In this document: positions 22,139-30,408 of the stretch, one piece after another | Layout of the letters: every line of letters starts with the position of its first letter | Position numbering within the stretch: the stretch's first letter is position 1 | From: an uncultured Alphaproteobacteria bacterium | GTDB taxonomy: Bacteria; Pseudomonadota; Alphaproteobacteria; Bin95 | NCBI GenBank assembly: GCA_938084065.1 | Contig: CALKDI010000100.1 | Span: 1 to 36,200, forward strand | DNA: 36,200 bases | Direction of reading: 5' to 3' | The notes under the pieces: generated by a model | Told to the model about the DNA's origin: nothing | Database searches by the model: none | The model's input: only the letters and a program-made list of their open reading frames with translations | Position numbers and translations under genes: made by a program

Positions 22139-23002
22139 TTAGTGCATCATTAGCACAGGTCTGCCAGCGACCTGCAAAATGTGGCGAGTCACACCGCCCA
22201 GGATCATTTCGCGCAGACGCGAATGGCTGAAGGCCCCCATCACGATCAGGTCGGCCTCGATCTCCCAAGCAGCATCGATCAACGCAACGGCAGCGGAGCG
22301 TCCATCGGCCTCCACCAGGCGTGCAGACGCATTGACGCCATGCCAGGCGAGCGATGCCGCAAAGGCCTTGACCATCTCCGGATCCACAGAGTCATCGTCC
22401 ACAGCTGTAATCTGCACAATTTCAGCCTGTTTCAGGAATGGCATTGCGGCCTGCGCGGCCCGGCTGGCCTCGACTGTATCATTCCAGAACACCGACACCC
22501 GCTTGCCCAGGCTCTTCAATTCCTTGCGCGGTGAGAACAGCACAGGTCGACCCGTGTCGTAGAGTGCGGCCTCTGCCGCCGGCGACAGACCACCCCGGTC
22601 CAGTGACGGGGCAGGCAAAACGATCAAGTCCGCCAGCTTCCCCAGCGTCGCCACCATTGACGCGGTCTCGCCAGTGACATCGACGAGGCGTGCCGACGCC
22701 TTGCCATCAGCGGTTGGGTCGGACACCAGCGGGATGTTGCCGCTGGTACACCAACGACCAAAGACATCGCGACAACTGGCGGCGATGCCTTCTTCTTCCT
22801 CTGCGACCTGGTTTTGCACCATGTCGATCAAGTCGGCGGACAATCCTTCGCCGACCATGGGCATGACGCTGCGAGCATCGCGGCGCACATGCAGAAGATC
22901 GACATGCGCAGGGAAGGCTTTCACCAACTGGCCCGCGGCCGCTAGGTCCACAACATCACTGTCGGCACCTTCTAGCATCGTCAGAACTGTACGAATGGTC
23001 AT
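22139..23002 (-). CDS. Tandem universal stress protein (UspA family)
   Basis: The 287-residue product holds two Usp domains (about 1-140 and 165-287). The second ends with ADLIVMGAFSHSRLREMILG then GVTRHIL, the nucleotide-binding G-x2-G-x9-G type loop plus the usual C-terminal strand; the first domain's loop is degenerate (LIVLPAPSLDRGG). Tandem Usps act in the cytosol during starvation, oxygen limitation or redox stress, often binding ATP. The start has GGAGG at eight bases. A FNR/FixK-like site at 23079-23092 could switch it on under low oxygen. It diverges from boxC. Confidence 0.9.
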   Translation of the reverse strand: MTIRTVLTMLEGADSDVVDLAAAGQLVKAFPAHVDLLHVRRDARSVMPMVGEGLSADLIDMVQNQVAEEEEGIAASCRDVFGRWCTSGNIPLVSDPTADGKASARLVDVTGETASMVATLGKLADLIVLPAPSLDRGGLSPAAEAALYDTGRPVLFSPRKELKSLGKRVSVFWNDTVEASRAAQAAMPFLKQAEIVQITAVDDDSVDPEMVKAFAASLAWHGVNASARLVEADGRSAAVALIDAAWEIEADLIVMGAFSHSRLREMILGGVTRHILQVAGRPVLMMH

Positions 23003-23078
23003 GAGAGCAGCCTCCTTCTTTAGCCCAAATTTCGTGGCTTCAATGCATCTTAGATAGGCGGCATTGGGCAGCTGCCAT

Positions 23079-23092
23079 CTGACCTAAGTCAA
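23079..23092 (-). promoter_or_regulatory. Possible FNR/FixK-type site upstream of the usp gene
   Basis: On the minus strand TTGAC-N4-GTCAG, close to the FNR/FixK palindrome TTGAT-N4-ATCAA. It is centred about 83 bases before the usp start codon, a distance that suits activation at -41.5 with a short leader. It lies in the shared promoter region with boxC. One base in each half differs from consensus. Confidence 0.35.
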
Positions 23093-23130
23093 TACGCAGA
23101 AAAAAAATCTGGCCCTGACCTGGATCGAGA

Positions 23131-23165
23131 AACAGGGTATACCGGCCCAGTTCCCCGGCCCTGTT
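23131..23165. other. Hairpin in the boxC leader
   Basis: AACAGGG (23131-23137) is the exact reverse complement of CCCTGTT (23159-23165), with an inner CCGG/CCGG pair. It ends 32 bases before the boxC start codon. It could be an RNA hairpin or a protein-binding site; there is no U tract. Confidence 0.4.
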
Positions 23166-23197
23166 TCCCTGCCCACCCGAAACTGCAACGGATTGTC

Positions 23198-24856
23198 ATG
23201 CATATTGATTGTCAGACTACCCCCGCTCAATACAAACATTGGCGGCTAGAGATTGATGGCCAACAAGCAACGCTGTGGCTGGATTTCGCCGAGGATGGCG
23301 GGCTGATGGGCGGTTATGAGTTGAAGCTGAACTCGTATGATCTGGGCGTTGACATCGAACTGGCCGACGCCCTGCAACGGCTGCGGTTTGAGCATCCGAC
23401 GGTCAAGGTTTGCGTGCTGCGCTCTGCCAAGGCGCGGGTGTTTAGCGCTGGTGCCAACATCCGCATGCTGGCCGGTGCTAGCCATGCGCATAAGGTCAAT
23501 TTCTGCAAGTTCACCAACGAAACCCGCAATTCGATGGAGGAGGCTAGCGAATCCTCTGGCCTGAAATTCTTGGCTGCCGTGGATGGGGCCTGCGCTGGCG
23601 GCGGCTATGAGTTGGCTCTGGCTTGCGACGAGATTCTGTTGGTGGATGACGGCACCTCCTCAGTTTCGTTGCCGGAGGTGCCGCTGTTGGGCGTGCTGCC
23701 GGGCACAGGTGGGCTGACGCGAGTGGTGGACAAGCGCCACGTGCGCCGCGACCGCGCCGATGTGTTCTCGACGACCGAAGAAGGCATCAGAGGCAAGCGC
23801 GCCGTGGAGTGGCGGCTGGTGGATCAGATCGCACCGCGCTCAGGCTTCGACGCCGCGGTGGCTGCGAAGGTTGAGGCCCTGGCGCTGGCCTCCACGCGGC
23901 CCAATCAGGGTGCTGGTGTTCTATTGCCACCGCTGGAGCGCACGGTCACGGAAGACGCGCTGACTTATCCGCATTTGAGCGTCGAAGTCGATCGTACTGC
24001 TGGCACTGCACGCCTGACCCTGTCCGGCCCCACCGCAACTCCGCCAGCAGAAGCGGCTGCGCTACATGCAGAGGGTGCTGCAAGCTGGAGCCTGGCCGCG
24101 GCGAGGGCTCTGGACGATGCGATCCTGCAATTGCGGATGAACGACCCGGAGATCGGCGTCTGGCTGCTGGAGACGCAGGGCGACCCAGCGCTGGTGCTGT
24201 CGCACGACGCCTTCCTGGCAAGCGAGGCAGCGGCTGGCGATTGGCTGGCGGCGGAAATCCGGCACTATTGGAAGCGGGTATTCAAGCGGCTGGACGTGAC
24301 CTCTCGATCCCTGGTGGCATTGATCGGCCCGGGCTCGTGTTTTGCTGGCCTGTTGGCGGAGTTGGCCTTTGCCAGCGACCGGGCCTACATGCTGATCGGT
24401 GGCCTGGAAGGCGACAACCGACCGGAAGCCACCATGACATTGTCGACCAGCAATTTCGGCGCGATGCCGATGGCCAACGGCCTCTCGCGGTTAGCCACAC
24501 GTTTCCTGGGTGATCCAGAGAGTTTGGCCGCGGCAGAGGCCTCTATTGGCGAGGCGATGGATGCAGAGGCGGCGGATGCGTGCGGCCTCGTCACCTTCGC
24601 CTATGACGACATCGACTGGGAGGACGAAATCCGCGTTTTCCTGGAAGAGCGCGCCAGCTTTTCCCCCGACGCGATGACCGGCCTGGAAGCCAACCTGCGC
24701 TTCGCGGGGCCGGAGACAATGGAAACCAAAATCTTCGCTCGACTCACTGCCTGGCAGAACTGGATCTTCCAACGCCCGAACGCGGTCGGGCCGGAGGGCG
24801 CATTGCAACGCTATGGCAGCGGCCAAAAGCCTAATTTCAACAAGACCAGGGTTTAG
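23198..24856 (+). CDS. boxC: Benzoyl-CoA-dihydrodiol lyase (2,3-epoxybenzoyl-CoA dihydrolase)
   Basis: The 552-residue product matches BoxC along its whole length. It begins with YKHWRLEIDGQQATLWLDF, then LKLNSYDLGVDIELADALQR, KVNFCKFTNETRN, AGGGYELALACDEI, SLPEVPLLGVLPGTGGLTRV and DKRHVRRDRADVF. BoxC is a double-crotonase-fold enzyme that, in aerobic benzoate breakdown through CoA esters, opens the ring of 2,3-epoxybenzoyl-CoA using two waters and releases formate, giving 3,4-dehydroadipyl-CoA semialdehyde. Its usual partners, the BoxA/BoxB epoxidase and benzoate-CoA ligase, are not in the window. Its stop overlaps the convergent DUF4169 stop. Confidence 0.95.
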   Translation: MHIDCQTTPAQYKHWRLEIDGQQATLWLDFAEDGGLMGGYELKLNSYDLGVDIELADALQRLRFEHPTVKVCVLRSAKARVFSAGANIRMLAGASHAHKVNFCKFTNETRNSMEEASESSGLKFLAAVDGACAGGGYELALACDEILLVDDGTSSVSLPEVPLLGVLPGTGGLTRVVDKRHVRRDRADVFSTTEEGIRGKRAVEWRLVDQIAPRSGFDAAVAAKVEALALASTRPNQGAGVLLPPLERTVTEDALTYPHLSVEVDRTAGTARLTLSGPTATPPAEAAALHAEGAASWSLAAARALDDAILQLRMNDPEIGVWLLETQGDPALVLSHDAFLASEAAAGDWLAAEIRHYWKRVFKRLDVTSRSLVALIGPGSCFAGLLAELAFASDRAYMLIGGLEGDNRPEATMTLSTSNFGAMPMANGLSRLATRFLGDPESLAAAEASIGEAMDAEAADACGLVTFAYDDIDWEDEIRVFLEERASFSPDAMTGLEANLRFAGPETMETKIFARLTAWQNWIFQRPNAVGPEGALQRYGSGQKPNFNKTRV

Positions 24857-25032
24857 TCGTCTTCAAGCTTGGCACCATCTAGCATAGTCCGGACTTTCTC
24901 TGCTTCCGCCTGGTCTTTCACGCGCTCCGCCTTGGTGCGGCCGTGTTTGGCGCGGTTAGTGGCAGCGGTCGCCTTTTTCTCCGCTTTGGCCTTGGCCTTG
25001 CGAGCGCGGTTCAGGTTGATGACGTCGGCCAT
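24853..25032 (-). CDS. DUF4169 family small basic protein
   Basis: This 59-residue gene was found by translating the minus strand. The product starts MADVINLNRARKAKAKAEK, then NRAKHGRTKAER, and ends with LDGAKLEDD, the pattern of the alphaproteobacterial DUF4169 family. It is lysine- and alanine-rich, predicted helical, with no known function. GAGGAGG lies about 11 bases before the ATG. Its stop codon shares bases with the boxC stop (tail-to-tail overlap of 4 bases). The metallo-hydrolase gene diverges from it. Confidence 0.85.
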   Translation of the reverse strand: MADVINLNRARKAKAKAEKKATAATNRAKHGRTKAERVKDQAEAEKVRTMLDGAKLEDD

Positions 25033-25142
25033 GAGACGCTGGGCCTCCTCAACTCAGGGCGGAATGCAAATCGGCGATGGCGCGGAACTGCGAGGCCGAT
25101 ATACTCTGAAGCCAATCATACCAAAACCACGAGGGAAATCCC

Positions 25143-26000
25143 ATGGTCGGCGAAGTCTGGCGCATCGGCGCCGTGAAAATCACCCGGATCGTTGAGATTG
25201 AAGCGACCGGCGGCATGTCCCGCATTATCCCGGATGCAACCCGCGATAAGGTGCAGGATATTGGCTGGCTATTCCCGCACTTTGCCAGCGCTGATGGCAG
25301 GCTGCGCGGTGCGATCCACTCACTGATCATTGAAACGCCAGATCACAAGATCATCGTCGACACCTGCATCGGCAATGACAAGGAACGGGCGGTGCCGGTG
25401 TGGAACAACCTGCAGACGGCCTACCTCCAAGACTTGGCAGACGCCGGTTATCCAGCGGACAGCATCGATACGGTGCTCTGCACCCACCTGCACATTGATC
25501 ACGTGGGCTGGAACACCAAGTGGGACGGTGCCAAGTGGGTGCCCACATTCAAGAACGCGGAATACTTATTCGGCGAGGTCGAATATAATCACTGGATGAC
25601 CCACGACCGCGAAGGCCAGAGCCAGGTGATGACCGACTCGGTGACGCCCATCGTCGAGGCTGGCCTGCAAAAGCTGATCAGCCAGGATCATGTGATCTGC
25701 CCGGAAGTGCGCCTGATCCCAACGCCCGGTCACACACCCGGCCACCACAGCGTCATGATCGAGAGCGAGGGCCAGAGTGCGCTGATCACCGGCGACTTCC
25801 TGCACCACCCTTGCCAGTTCGCTCACCCGGAATGGCCGAGTGCGCCCGACTGGGACGTGCCGCAGGGCTATGCCACGCGGGTGGATATGTACAAGCGCCT
25901 GGCGGAGACGCTGACCCTGGTGATCGGCACCCACTTCCACACGCCGACGGCGGGGTATCTGAAGACCGACGGCAAGGCCTGGCGGTTGGATGTGGGGTGA
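25143..26000 (+). CDS. MBL-fold metallo-hydrolase
   Basis: The 285-residue protein shows the metallo-beta-lactamase metal site: H-x-H-x-D-H in CTHLHIDHVGW, a His in TPGHTPGHHSV, the bridging Asp in LITGDFLHHPCQ, and the last His in GTHFHTP. The arrangement resembles lactonase/hydrolase members of the fold, acting on esters, lactones or thioesters in the cytosol. GAGGGAAA precedes the ATG at 25143. It stands alone between the DUF4169 gene and a convergent methyltransferase, which gives no hint of substrate. Confidence 0.88.
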   Translation: MVGEVWRIGAVKITRIVEIEATGGMSRIIPDATRDKVQDIGWLFPHFASADGRLRGAIHSLIIETPDHKIIVDTCIGNDKERAVPVWNNLQTAYLQDLADAGYPADSIDTVLCTHLHIDHVGWNTKWDGAKWVPTFKNAEYLFGEVEYNHWMTHDREGQSQVMTDSVTPIVEAGLQKLISQDHVICPEVRLIPTPGHTPGHHSVMIESEGQSALITGDFLHHPCQFAHPEWPSAPDWDVPQGYATRVDMYKRLAETLTLVIGTHFHTPTAGYLKTDGKAWRLDVG

Positions 26001-26008
26001 CGCCCCTC

Positions 26009-26035
26009 GCCCCTAGTGTCTAATCGCCTAGGGGC
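26009..26035. terminator. Hairpin between convergent metallo-hydrolase and methyltransferase
   Basis: GCCCCTAG (26009-26016) pairs perfectly with CTAGGGGC (26028-26035) over an 11-base loop. The right arm covers the stop codon of the methyltransferase gene. It probably serves the metallo-hydrolase transcript; no U tract. Confidence 0.65.
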
Positions 26036-26897
26036 AGCGCGCCGAAATCAGGTTGATCATTGCGGGAATGCGGATGCCGTTGGACGTTTGGTAAGCCAAT
26101 AGAGTTGCGGCCACCGCATCTGCGATTGCCGCAGCGTCTTCCGCAGTGCCGTTCTTGGCAGCAATAATCCGCACCGCTTGGCCGACGTTGCAGGCGAGTT
26201 CAGCGGCTTCGGATGGACTATCGGGTGCCACCAATTCAACCGTCACGGCATCGACGGCGATGTCGGCAAACCCAGCGTCTCGCAGGATCCCAGATGCGTA
26301 ATCGCGATTGGCGAAGCCGAACGGCCCAGGCGTGTTCGGCTCCGCTTTCGGTACGCTACCAAGCCTGGCCATTGCCGCTTCACCTGCTATCGCAAACCAG
26401 GGGTTATTGCTGACAGGCGCCCATGCCGCGAGGTACACCCGTCCGCCCGACCGCAGCCCCGTGCGCATGTTTTCGAATGCCTCTACTGGTCCACCAAAAA
26501 ACATTGACCCGAACCGTGAGACCAGCAGATCAAACCTTCCTGGTTCAAACGCGTGGGTCTGTGCATCAGCCTCGACGAACCGCACATTCGCGCATTCGGC
26601 AGCAGCCGCGCGATCGCGCGCTATACCCAGCAATAGCGAGGAAATATCGATACCGACAACATCCCCTCCCGGGGCAACGCACGAAGCAAGCGCCAGGCTC
26701 GTCGCGCCGGTGCCGCATCCCAAATCGAGGACAGATTCGCCTGAGCCAGGTGCTGCCTCGCGGATCAGCAGCTCTGCGACCTCAGAGAACAGGCGGTCCA
26801 GCGATTGTTGGTAGTCGACCCATTTCTGGCCGCTCCGGGACGTCCAGTAGGCCGCCTCGCCAGCATTTGGAGTTTCAGTCTCCACCGAATTTGCCAC
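26028..26897 (-). CDS. Class I SAM-dependent methyltransferase
   Basis: The 289-residue product has the SAM-binding motif SVLDLGCGTGATSLALA, an acidic second strand (DVVGIDIS), a motif with RFVEADAQTHAFEPGRFDLL, and the post-motif FGSMFFGGPVEAFENM seen in UbiE/Methyltransf_11-type small-molecule methyltransferases. The substrate is unknown. The GTG start at 26897 has AAGGG seven bases upstream. It is 75 bases downstream of the NTF2-fold gene on the same strand and may be co-transcribed with it. Confidence 0.86.
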   Translation of the reverse strand: MANSVETETPNAGEAAYWTSRSGQKWVDYQQSLDRLFSEVAELLIREAAPGSGESVLDLGCGTGATSLALASCVAPGGDVVGIDISSLLLGIARDRAAAAECANVRFVEADAQTHAFEPGRFDLLVSRFGSMFFGGPVEAFENMRTGLRSGGRVYLAAWAPVSNNPWFAIAGEAAMARLGSVPKAEPNTPGPFGFANRDYASGILRDAGFADIAVDAVTVELVAPDSPSEAAELACNVGQAVRIIAAKNGTAEDAAAIADAVAATLLAYQTSNGIRIPAMINLISARCP

Positions 26898-26972
26898 AGG
26901 CTTGCCCTTTCAAATTGGTGAACCGGCCGGCACAGCCCTCACAGCAGGGCAGCGTCGGCCAGGTATCAAACG

Positions 26973-27392
26973 TCAGACCCAGCCGAGCTGGGCCAGGGCA
27001 TAGCCGTCGTTCCAGATCTTGGTCATCTGCGCGACCTTGCCGGCGCTATCCATCTTGATGGCATAGACATATTCAGAAGCAGCTGCCTTATTGGTGGCGG
27101 GCACCGGGCCGCCCTCGCCAGTGTGTGTGCCGTGGAATGTGGCGACAAACGTGGCAGTGCTGTTGGCCTCATCCCATGAATCTGCATGTAGGACGTAGCG
27201 TCCGTCCGGCAGTGGGCCATCAACCAGGCCCTTCATCCACTCGCAATAGACCTCCACCGATTTGACATCGGCCAGTGTGGCTGCCTGGCAGGCAAATGAT
27301 GCGCCGGCAGCGACATGGGCTTTGCAACCATCCCAGCCTTTACCTGTCTCGCAAGCATCGAAGAATTTTTGGGCGTTATCGAAAGCTGTCAT
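26973..27392 (-). CDS. NTF2-fold (SnoaL-like / ester-cyclase-type) protein
   Basis: The 139-residue product is a single alpha+beta barrel of the NTF2-like superfamily: helix AQKFFDACETGKGWDGC, then ADSWDEANSTATFVATFHGTHTGEGGP, ending KVAQMTKIWNDGYALAQLGW. Such proteins bind or isomerise small hydrophobic compounds; function is not predictable. AGGTGG six bases before the ATG supports the start. Upstream is a 500-base low-GC gap; downstream is a methyltransferase on the same strand. Confidence 0.82.
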   Translation of the reverse strand: MTAFDNAQKFFDACETGKGWDGCKAHVAAGASFACQAATLADVKSVEVYCEWMKGLVDGPLPDGRYVLHADSWDEANSTATFVATFHGTHTGEGGPVPATNKAAASEYVYAIKMDSAGKVAQMTKIWNDGYALAQLGWV

Positions 27393-27454
27393 TTATTCCA
27401 CCTGCTTGGTTATAGTGTTTACGGACGCAATTGGATTATTGCCTCGCAATACTA

Positions 27455-27804
27455 TCACACAATTTTGGTGTCGCCCAAATCCGCACGAGCGCGGGGTGGT
27501 TCGCCAAGCAAGCCAACGTCGCCCAATCCGCCGCCGATTACCCCCGGGGTGTTGAAGACAAGCTTGAGTATGGATGAGCCTGCCCCTCCGCCGCCAATCT
27601 GAAACAGCGACAGGTTGAGTTTGTCCGGCACACCGTCAATTACCGAATAGAACCAAGCTTTAGCGCAAAATTGTCAGCATGAAATTTACCCTGCCAGTAA
27701 CGACCATCGTCATCCAAACGTAAATCATATAGTACCGCGATGGCAACGGGGTTTGCGAAACTTAGTCGGTGTCGGTCGTGAGTTGCCGTCGTCTCCGGCT
27801 GCAT
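27455..27804 (-). pseudogene. Possible frameshifted gene for an unknown ~116-residue protein
   Basis: In the 517-base gap between the NTF2-fold and OYE genes, one minus-strand frame from the ATG at 27804 reads SFANPVAIAVLYDLRLDDDG and GRYWQGKFHADNFAL, then hits a stop at 27640. The next frame continues naturally with WFYSVIDGVPDKLNLSLFQI, a Gly-rich patch, and ends LGDTKIV at 27455. Adding one A to the AAA run at 27659-27661 joins them into one 116-residue frame. I recognise no family. No Shine-Dalgarno sequence is obvious. The region is visibly richer in A+T than its neighbours. It may be a decayed or transferred gene, or a sequencing error. Confidence 0.4.
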
Positions 27805-27909
27805 TGTCCGCAACCCAATGGGGCTAGGCGAGGGGGCCCTTGGTCCTTATGAATAGACCATCTGCCGCGATCCAAGCCGCGGCCCGCCCCTATTGCGAAA
27901 GCGATCACC

Positions 27910-29058
27910 ATGGCTATCCCAAAATTGTTCGAGCCGTTGACCATCCGCGGCGTCACCATGAAAAACCGCGTCTGTGTGGCGCCAATGCACCAGTATGCCT
28001 CCGACCACGGCTTCGCCACCGACTGGCACCTGATGAATGTGGGCCGGTTCGCCGCCGGTGGTGCTGGCCTGACCTTCGTCGAGAGCACCAAATGCGACCG
28101 CCGCGGCTGTGGCACGGTCGGTGATCTGGCTTTGTGGGACGACAAGTTCATTCCGGGCGTCAAGAAACTGGCGGACTTCATCAAGTCGCACGACAGCGTC
28201 GCGGCCATCCAAATCGGCCATTCGGGCCGCAAAGCCAAACGCTTTCGCCCCTGGGAGGGCGGCGCGCCGCTGACCGAGAACCCCGGCGTCGATCAAGCCT
28301 ACTGGGATAGCTGGGAACTCGTAGCCCCTAGCGCAGAACCGGCTAGCCCGACGGACCCAACACCGCGCGCGCTCACCAACCAGGAAGTCAAAGATCTGGT
28401 GGAGATGTGGGGCCAGTCGGCCCGCCGGGCCAACGAATGCGGCTTTGACGTGTTCGAAATCCACGGCGCACACGGCTATATGATCCACCAATTCCTTAGC
28501 CCGATGGCGAACCTACGCAACGACGAATATGGCGGCTCTGAAGAGAACCGCATGCGCTTCTGCTCTGAAATTGTGGAAAGCGTGCGGGCGCACTGGCCGG
28601 ACGACAAGCCGCTGTTCCTGCGCCTCTCGTGCGAGGATCGGGCCGGATGGGATCTGGACGCCAGTGTGCGCCTGTCGAAGCAGGTGAAGGCACTGGGCGT
28701 GGACGTGATTGACTGCTCCGGCGGTGGCATGCAGGGCAGCCCGACCGAATTTGCGCCCTCCTATGGCTATCAGGTGCCCTATTCCGACAAGATCCGGCGC
28801 GAGGCCGATATCATGACTATGGCTGTCGGCCTGATCGTGCATGCGGAGCAGGCGGAGGAAATCCTGCAGAAAGGCCAGGCGGACATCATCGCCCTGGCTC
28901 GCGAGATTCTCTACAACCCGAACTGGCCAATGGATGCGGCGCGCAAGTTGGGCTTTGAAGGCCACTTAGAGACCGTGCCGAGCCAGCAGGCCTATTGGCT
29001 TGGCCGTCGCGACGCGACCGCGACTGAGGTGGTGCCCAGCACCTATGGCCGGGGTTAA
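27910..29058 (+). CDS. NADH:flavin oxidoreductase / Old Yellow Enzyme (YqjM-like)
   Basis: The 382-residue TIM-barrel protein begins LFEPLTIRGVTMKNRVCVAP then MHQYAS, as in class-II OYEs. The substrate/FMN site is EIHGAHGYMIHQFLSP (His-x2-His pair for the carbonyl oxygen), followed by NDEYGGSEENRMRF; MTMAVGLI and ADIIALAREILYNPNWP form the FMN phosphate site. OYEs use NAD(P)H to reduce activated C=C bonds in enones, nitro compounds and similar electrophiles. It heads a plus-strand run with two MFS transporters, an NTF2-fold protein and a GST, suggesting handling of an imported or foreign compound. The ribosome site is weak. Confidence 0.92.
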   Translation: MAIPKLFEPLTIRGVTMKNRVCVAPMHQYASDHGFATDWHLMNVGRFAAGGAGLTFVESTKCDRRGCGTVGDLALWDDKFIPGVKKLADFIKSHDSVAAIQIGHSGRKAKRFRPWEGGAPLTENPGVDQAYWDSWELVAPSAEPASPTDPTPRALTNQEVKDLVEMWGQSARRANECGFDVFEIHGAHGYMIHQFLSPMANLRNDEYGGSEENRMRFCSEIVESVRAHWPDDKPLFLRLSCEDRAGWDLDASVRLSKQVKALGVDVIDCSGGGMQGSPTEFAPSYGYQVPYSDKIRREADIMTMAVGLIVHAEQAEEILQKGQADIIALAREILYNPNWPMDAARKLGFEGHLETVPSQQAYWLGRRDATATEVVPSTYGRG

Positions 29059-29063
29059 TGGTT

Positions 29064-29182
29064 GCTGTTCCCCGGAGCTCGCAGAGCGGGCATCCGGGGT
29101 CGGTCTCATCCTTCGAGCATTGGCTCCGACCTGGTTAACACTCAACTCGACTAGCGACCCCAGCTCAAAGCCGGGGAACAGC
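29064..29182. repeat. 119-bp composite palindromic intergenic element, copy 2
   Basis: Perfect 12-bp inverted ends GCTGTTCCCCGG (29064-29075) and CCGGGGAACAGC (29171-29182). Inside, CCCCGGA/TCCGGGG (29070-29099) flanks a GCTC/GAGC stem. The next 20 bases (GGTC...CATCCTTCGA) match copy 1 at 11269-11387; over 29 bases (29091-29119 against 11294-11322) 26 are the same. The rest diverges, but both copies are 119 bp long. It lies between the OYE and the first MFS gene. Confidence 0.78.
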
Positions 29183-29211
29183 GTTGTTGAGGGGGGCGGA
29201 CGCATATTCTC

Positions 29212-30402
29212 ATGAACCCTCTCGTCATCGTCGCCAGCGCCATGCTGGTGCAGCAGACGTTGATTACGTTTGCCACCAATGCTGTGCCAGTATTGCTGCC
29301 GCCGATCTCGGACGCGTTCCAGATCAATCCCGGCTGGCTGGGCGTTTTCACATCGTGCCTGTTCGCCGTTGGCATCGCCACGGCAGTCGCGAGCGGCGGG
29401 TTTATCCTGCGGTTTGGGGCGTTCCGAGTCAGCCAGTTCTGCCTAACGATGTCCGGGCTGGGCATGTTGCTGTGCGGACTAGGTTGGCTGTGGCTGTTTC
29501 CGGTGGCAGCGTTTTTTCTGGGCATGGGAATGGGGCCGTCAACGCCGGCCTCCAGCCATATTCTGTCGCGGTTTGCCTCCGTCAAGGCAGCGCCGCTGGT
29601 GTTCTCGATCAAGCAGACAGGCGTGCCGTTCGGCGGCATGTTTGCTGGCCTGTTCCTGCCCTGGGCCGTCGCAGTCAGTGGCTGGCAAGGCGGATTGATC
29701 GCCGGCGCGTTCATGTGCTGGGCGTTGGCGTTGCTGCTCTGGCCATTTCACTGGCGCTATGATGATGATCGCCAGCCAGACCGCCGACTGACACTGGCCG
29801 ATGTTGGACAGGCGTTGCGGACCGTCATCAGCAGCCGGTCCATGGCAGAGCTAGGCTTCGCCGGTTTTGCCTTCAGCGGCCTGCAAGTCGCCTTCACCTC
29901 CTACTTCGTAGCCTATTTGGTGACGGACGTGCGTTTGACCTTCGCTGAGGCCGGAGAGATGCTAGCCTGGGCCAGCGCCATTGCCATTGCTGGCCGCATT
30001 TTTTGGGGCCTGCTTGCCGGGCGCGTCCTGCCTTCGCGGCCTTTGCTGGCATTTCTGTCTTGGGCGATGGTTGCAGCGACCGTCGGCCTAGGCCTGGTCG
30101 AGCCAGAAACCGACCCTTTCTGGGTGATTGCAGCGGGGCTGGCGATGGGCGTGACGGCAGTCAGCTGGAACGGCGTGCATCTGGCCGAAGTCGCCCGGCT
30201 CGCGCCAAAGGGCAATGCCAGCCAGGCCACCGCCGGCGTGCTATTTTGTTGCTTTTCCGGCCTGTTGGTGCTGCCAGGGGCATTCGGCGCGATCGTGGCG
30301 CTGACCGGTAACTACGACCTTGGCTTCTATGTCGCGGCGGCACCCACGGTGCTTACAGGCATCATCTTATTGCGCCGCACCAATCCGCCGGAAGTTGCTT
30401 AA
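29212..30402 (+). CDS. MFS transporter, first of a tandem pair
   Basis: The 396-residue protein has 12 membrane helices with a central cytoplasmic loop (about 181-205, WRYDDDRQPDRR). Each half has the usual MFS shape; GGFILRFGAFRVSQ is the motif-A-like segment between helices 2 and 3, and SIKQTGVPFGGMFAGLFLP marks helix 5. It is closely related to the next gene. Substrate unknown; the neighbours suggest an organic acid or aromatic/xenobiotic compound. The start ATG at 29212 has GAGGGGGG about 14 bases upstream, somewhat far; a palindromic element lies just before. Confidence 0.88.
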   Translation: MNPLVIVASAMLVQQTLITFATNAVPVLLPPISDAFQINPGWLGVFTSCLFAVGIATAVASGGFILRFGAFRVSQFCLTMSGLGMLLCGLGWLWLFPVAAFFLGMGMGPSTPASSHILSRFASVKAAPLVFSIKQTGVPFGGMFAGLFLPWAVAVSGWQGGLIAGAFMCWALALLLWPFHWRYDDDRQPDRRLTLADVGQALRTVISSRSMAELGFAGFAFSGLQVAFTSYFVAYLVTDVRLTFAEAGEMLAWASAIAIAGRIFWGLLAGRVLPSRPLLAFLSWAMVAATVGLGLVEPETDPFWVIAAGLAMGVTAVSWNGVHLAEVARLAPKGNASQATAGVLFCCFSGLLVLPGAFGAIVALTGNYDLGFYVAAAPTVLTGIILLRRTNPPEVA

Positions 30403-30408
30403 CACCCT

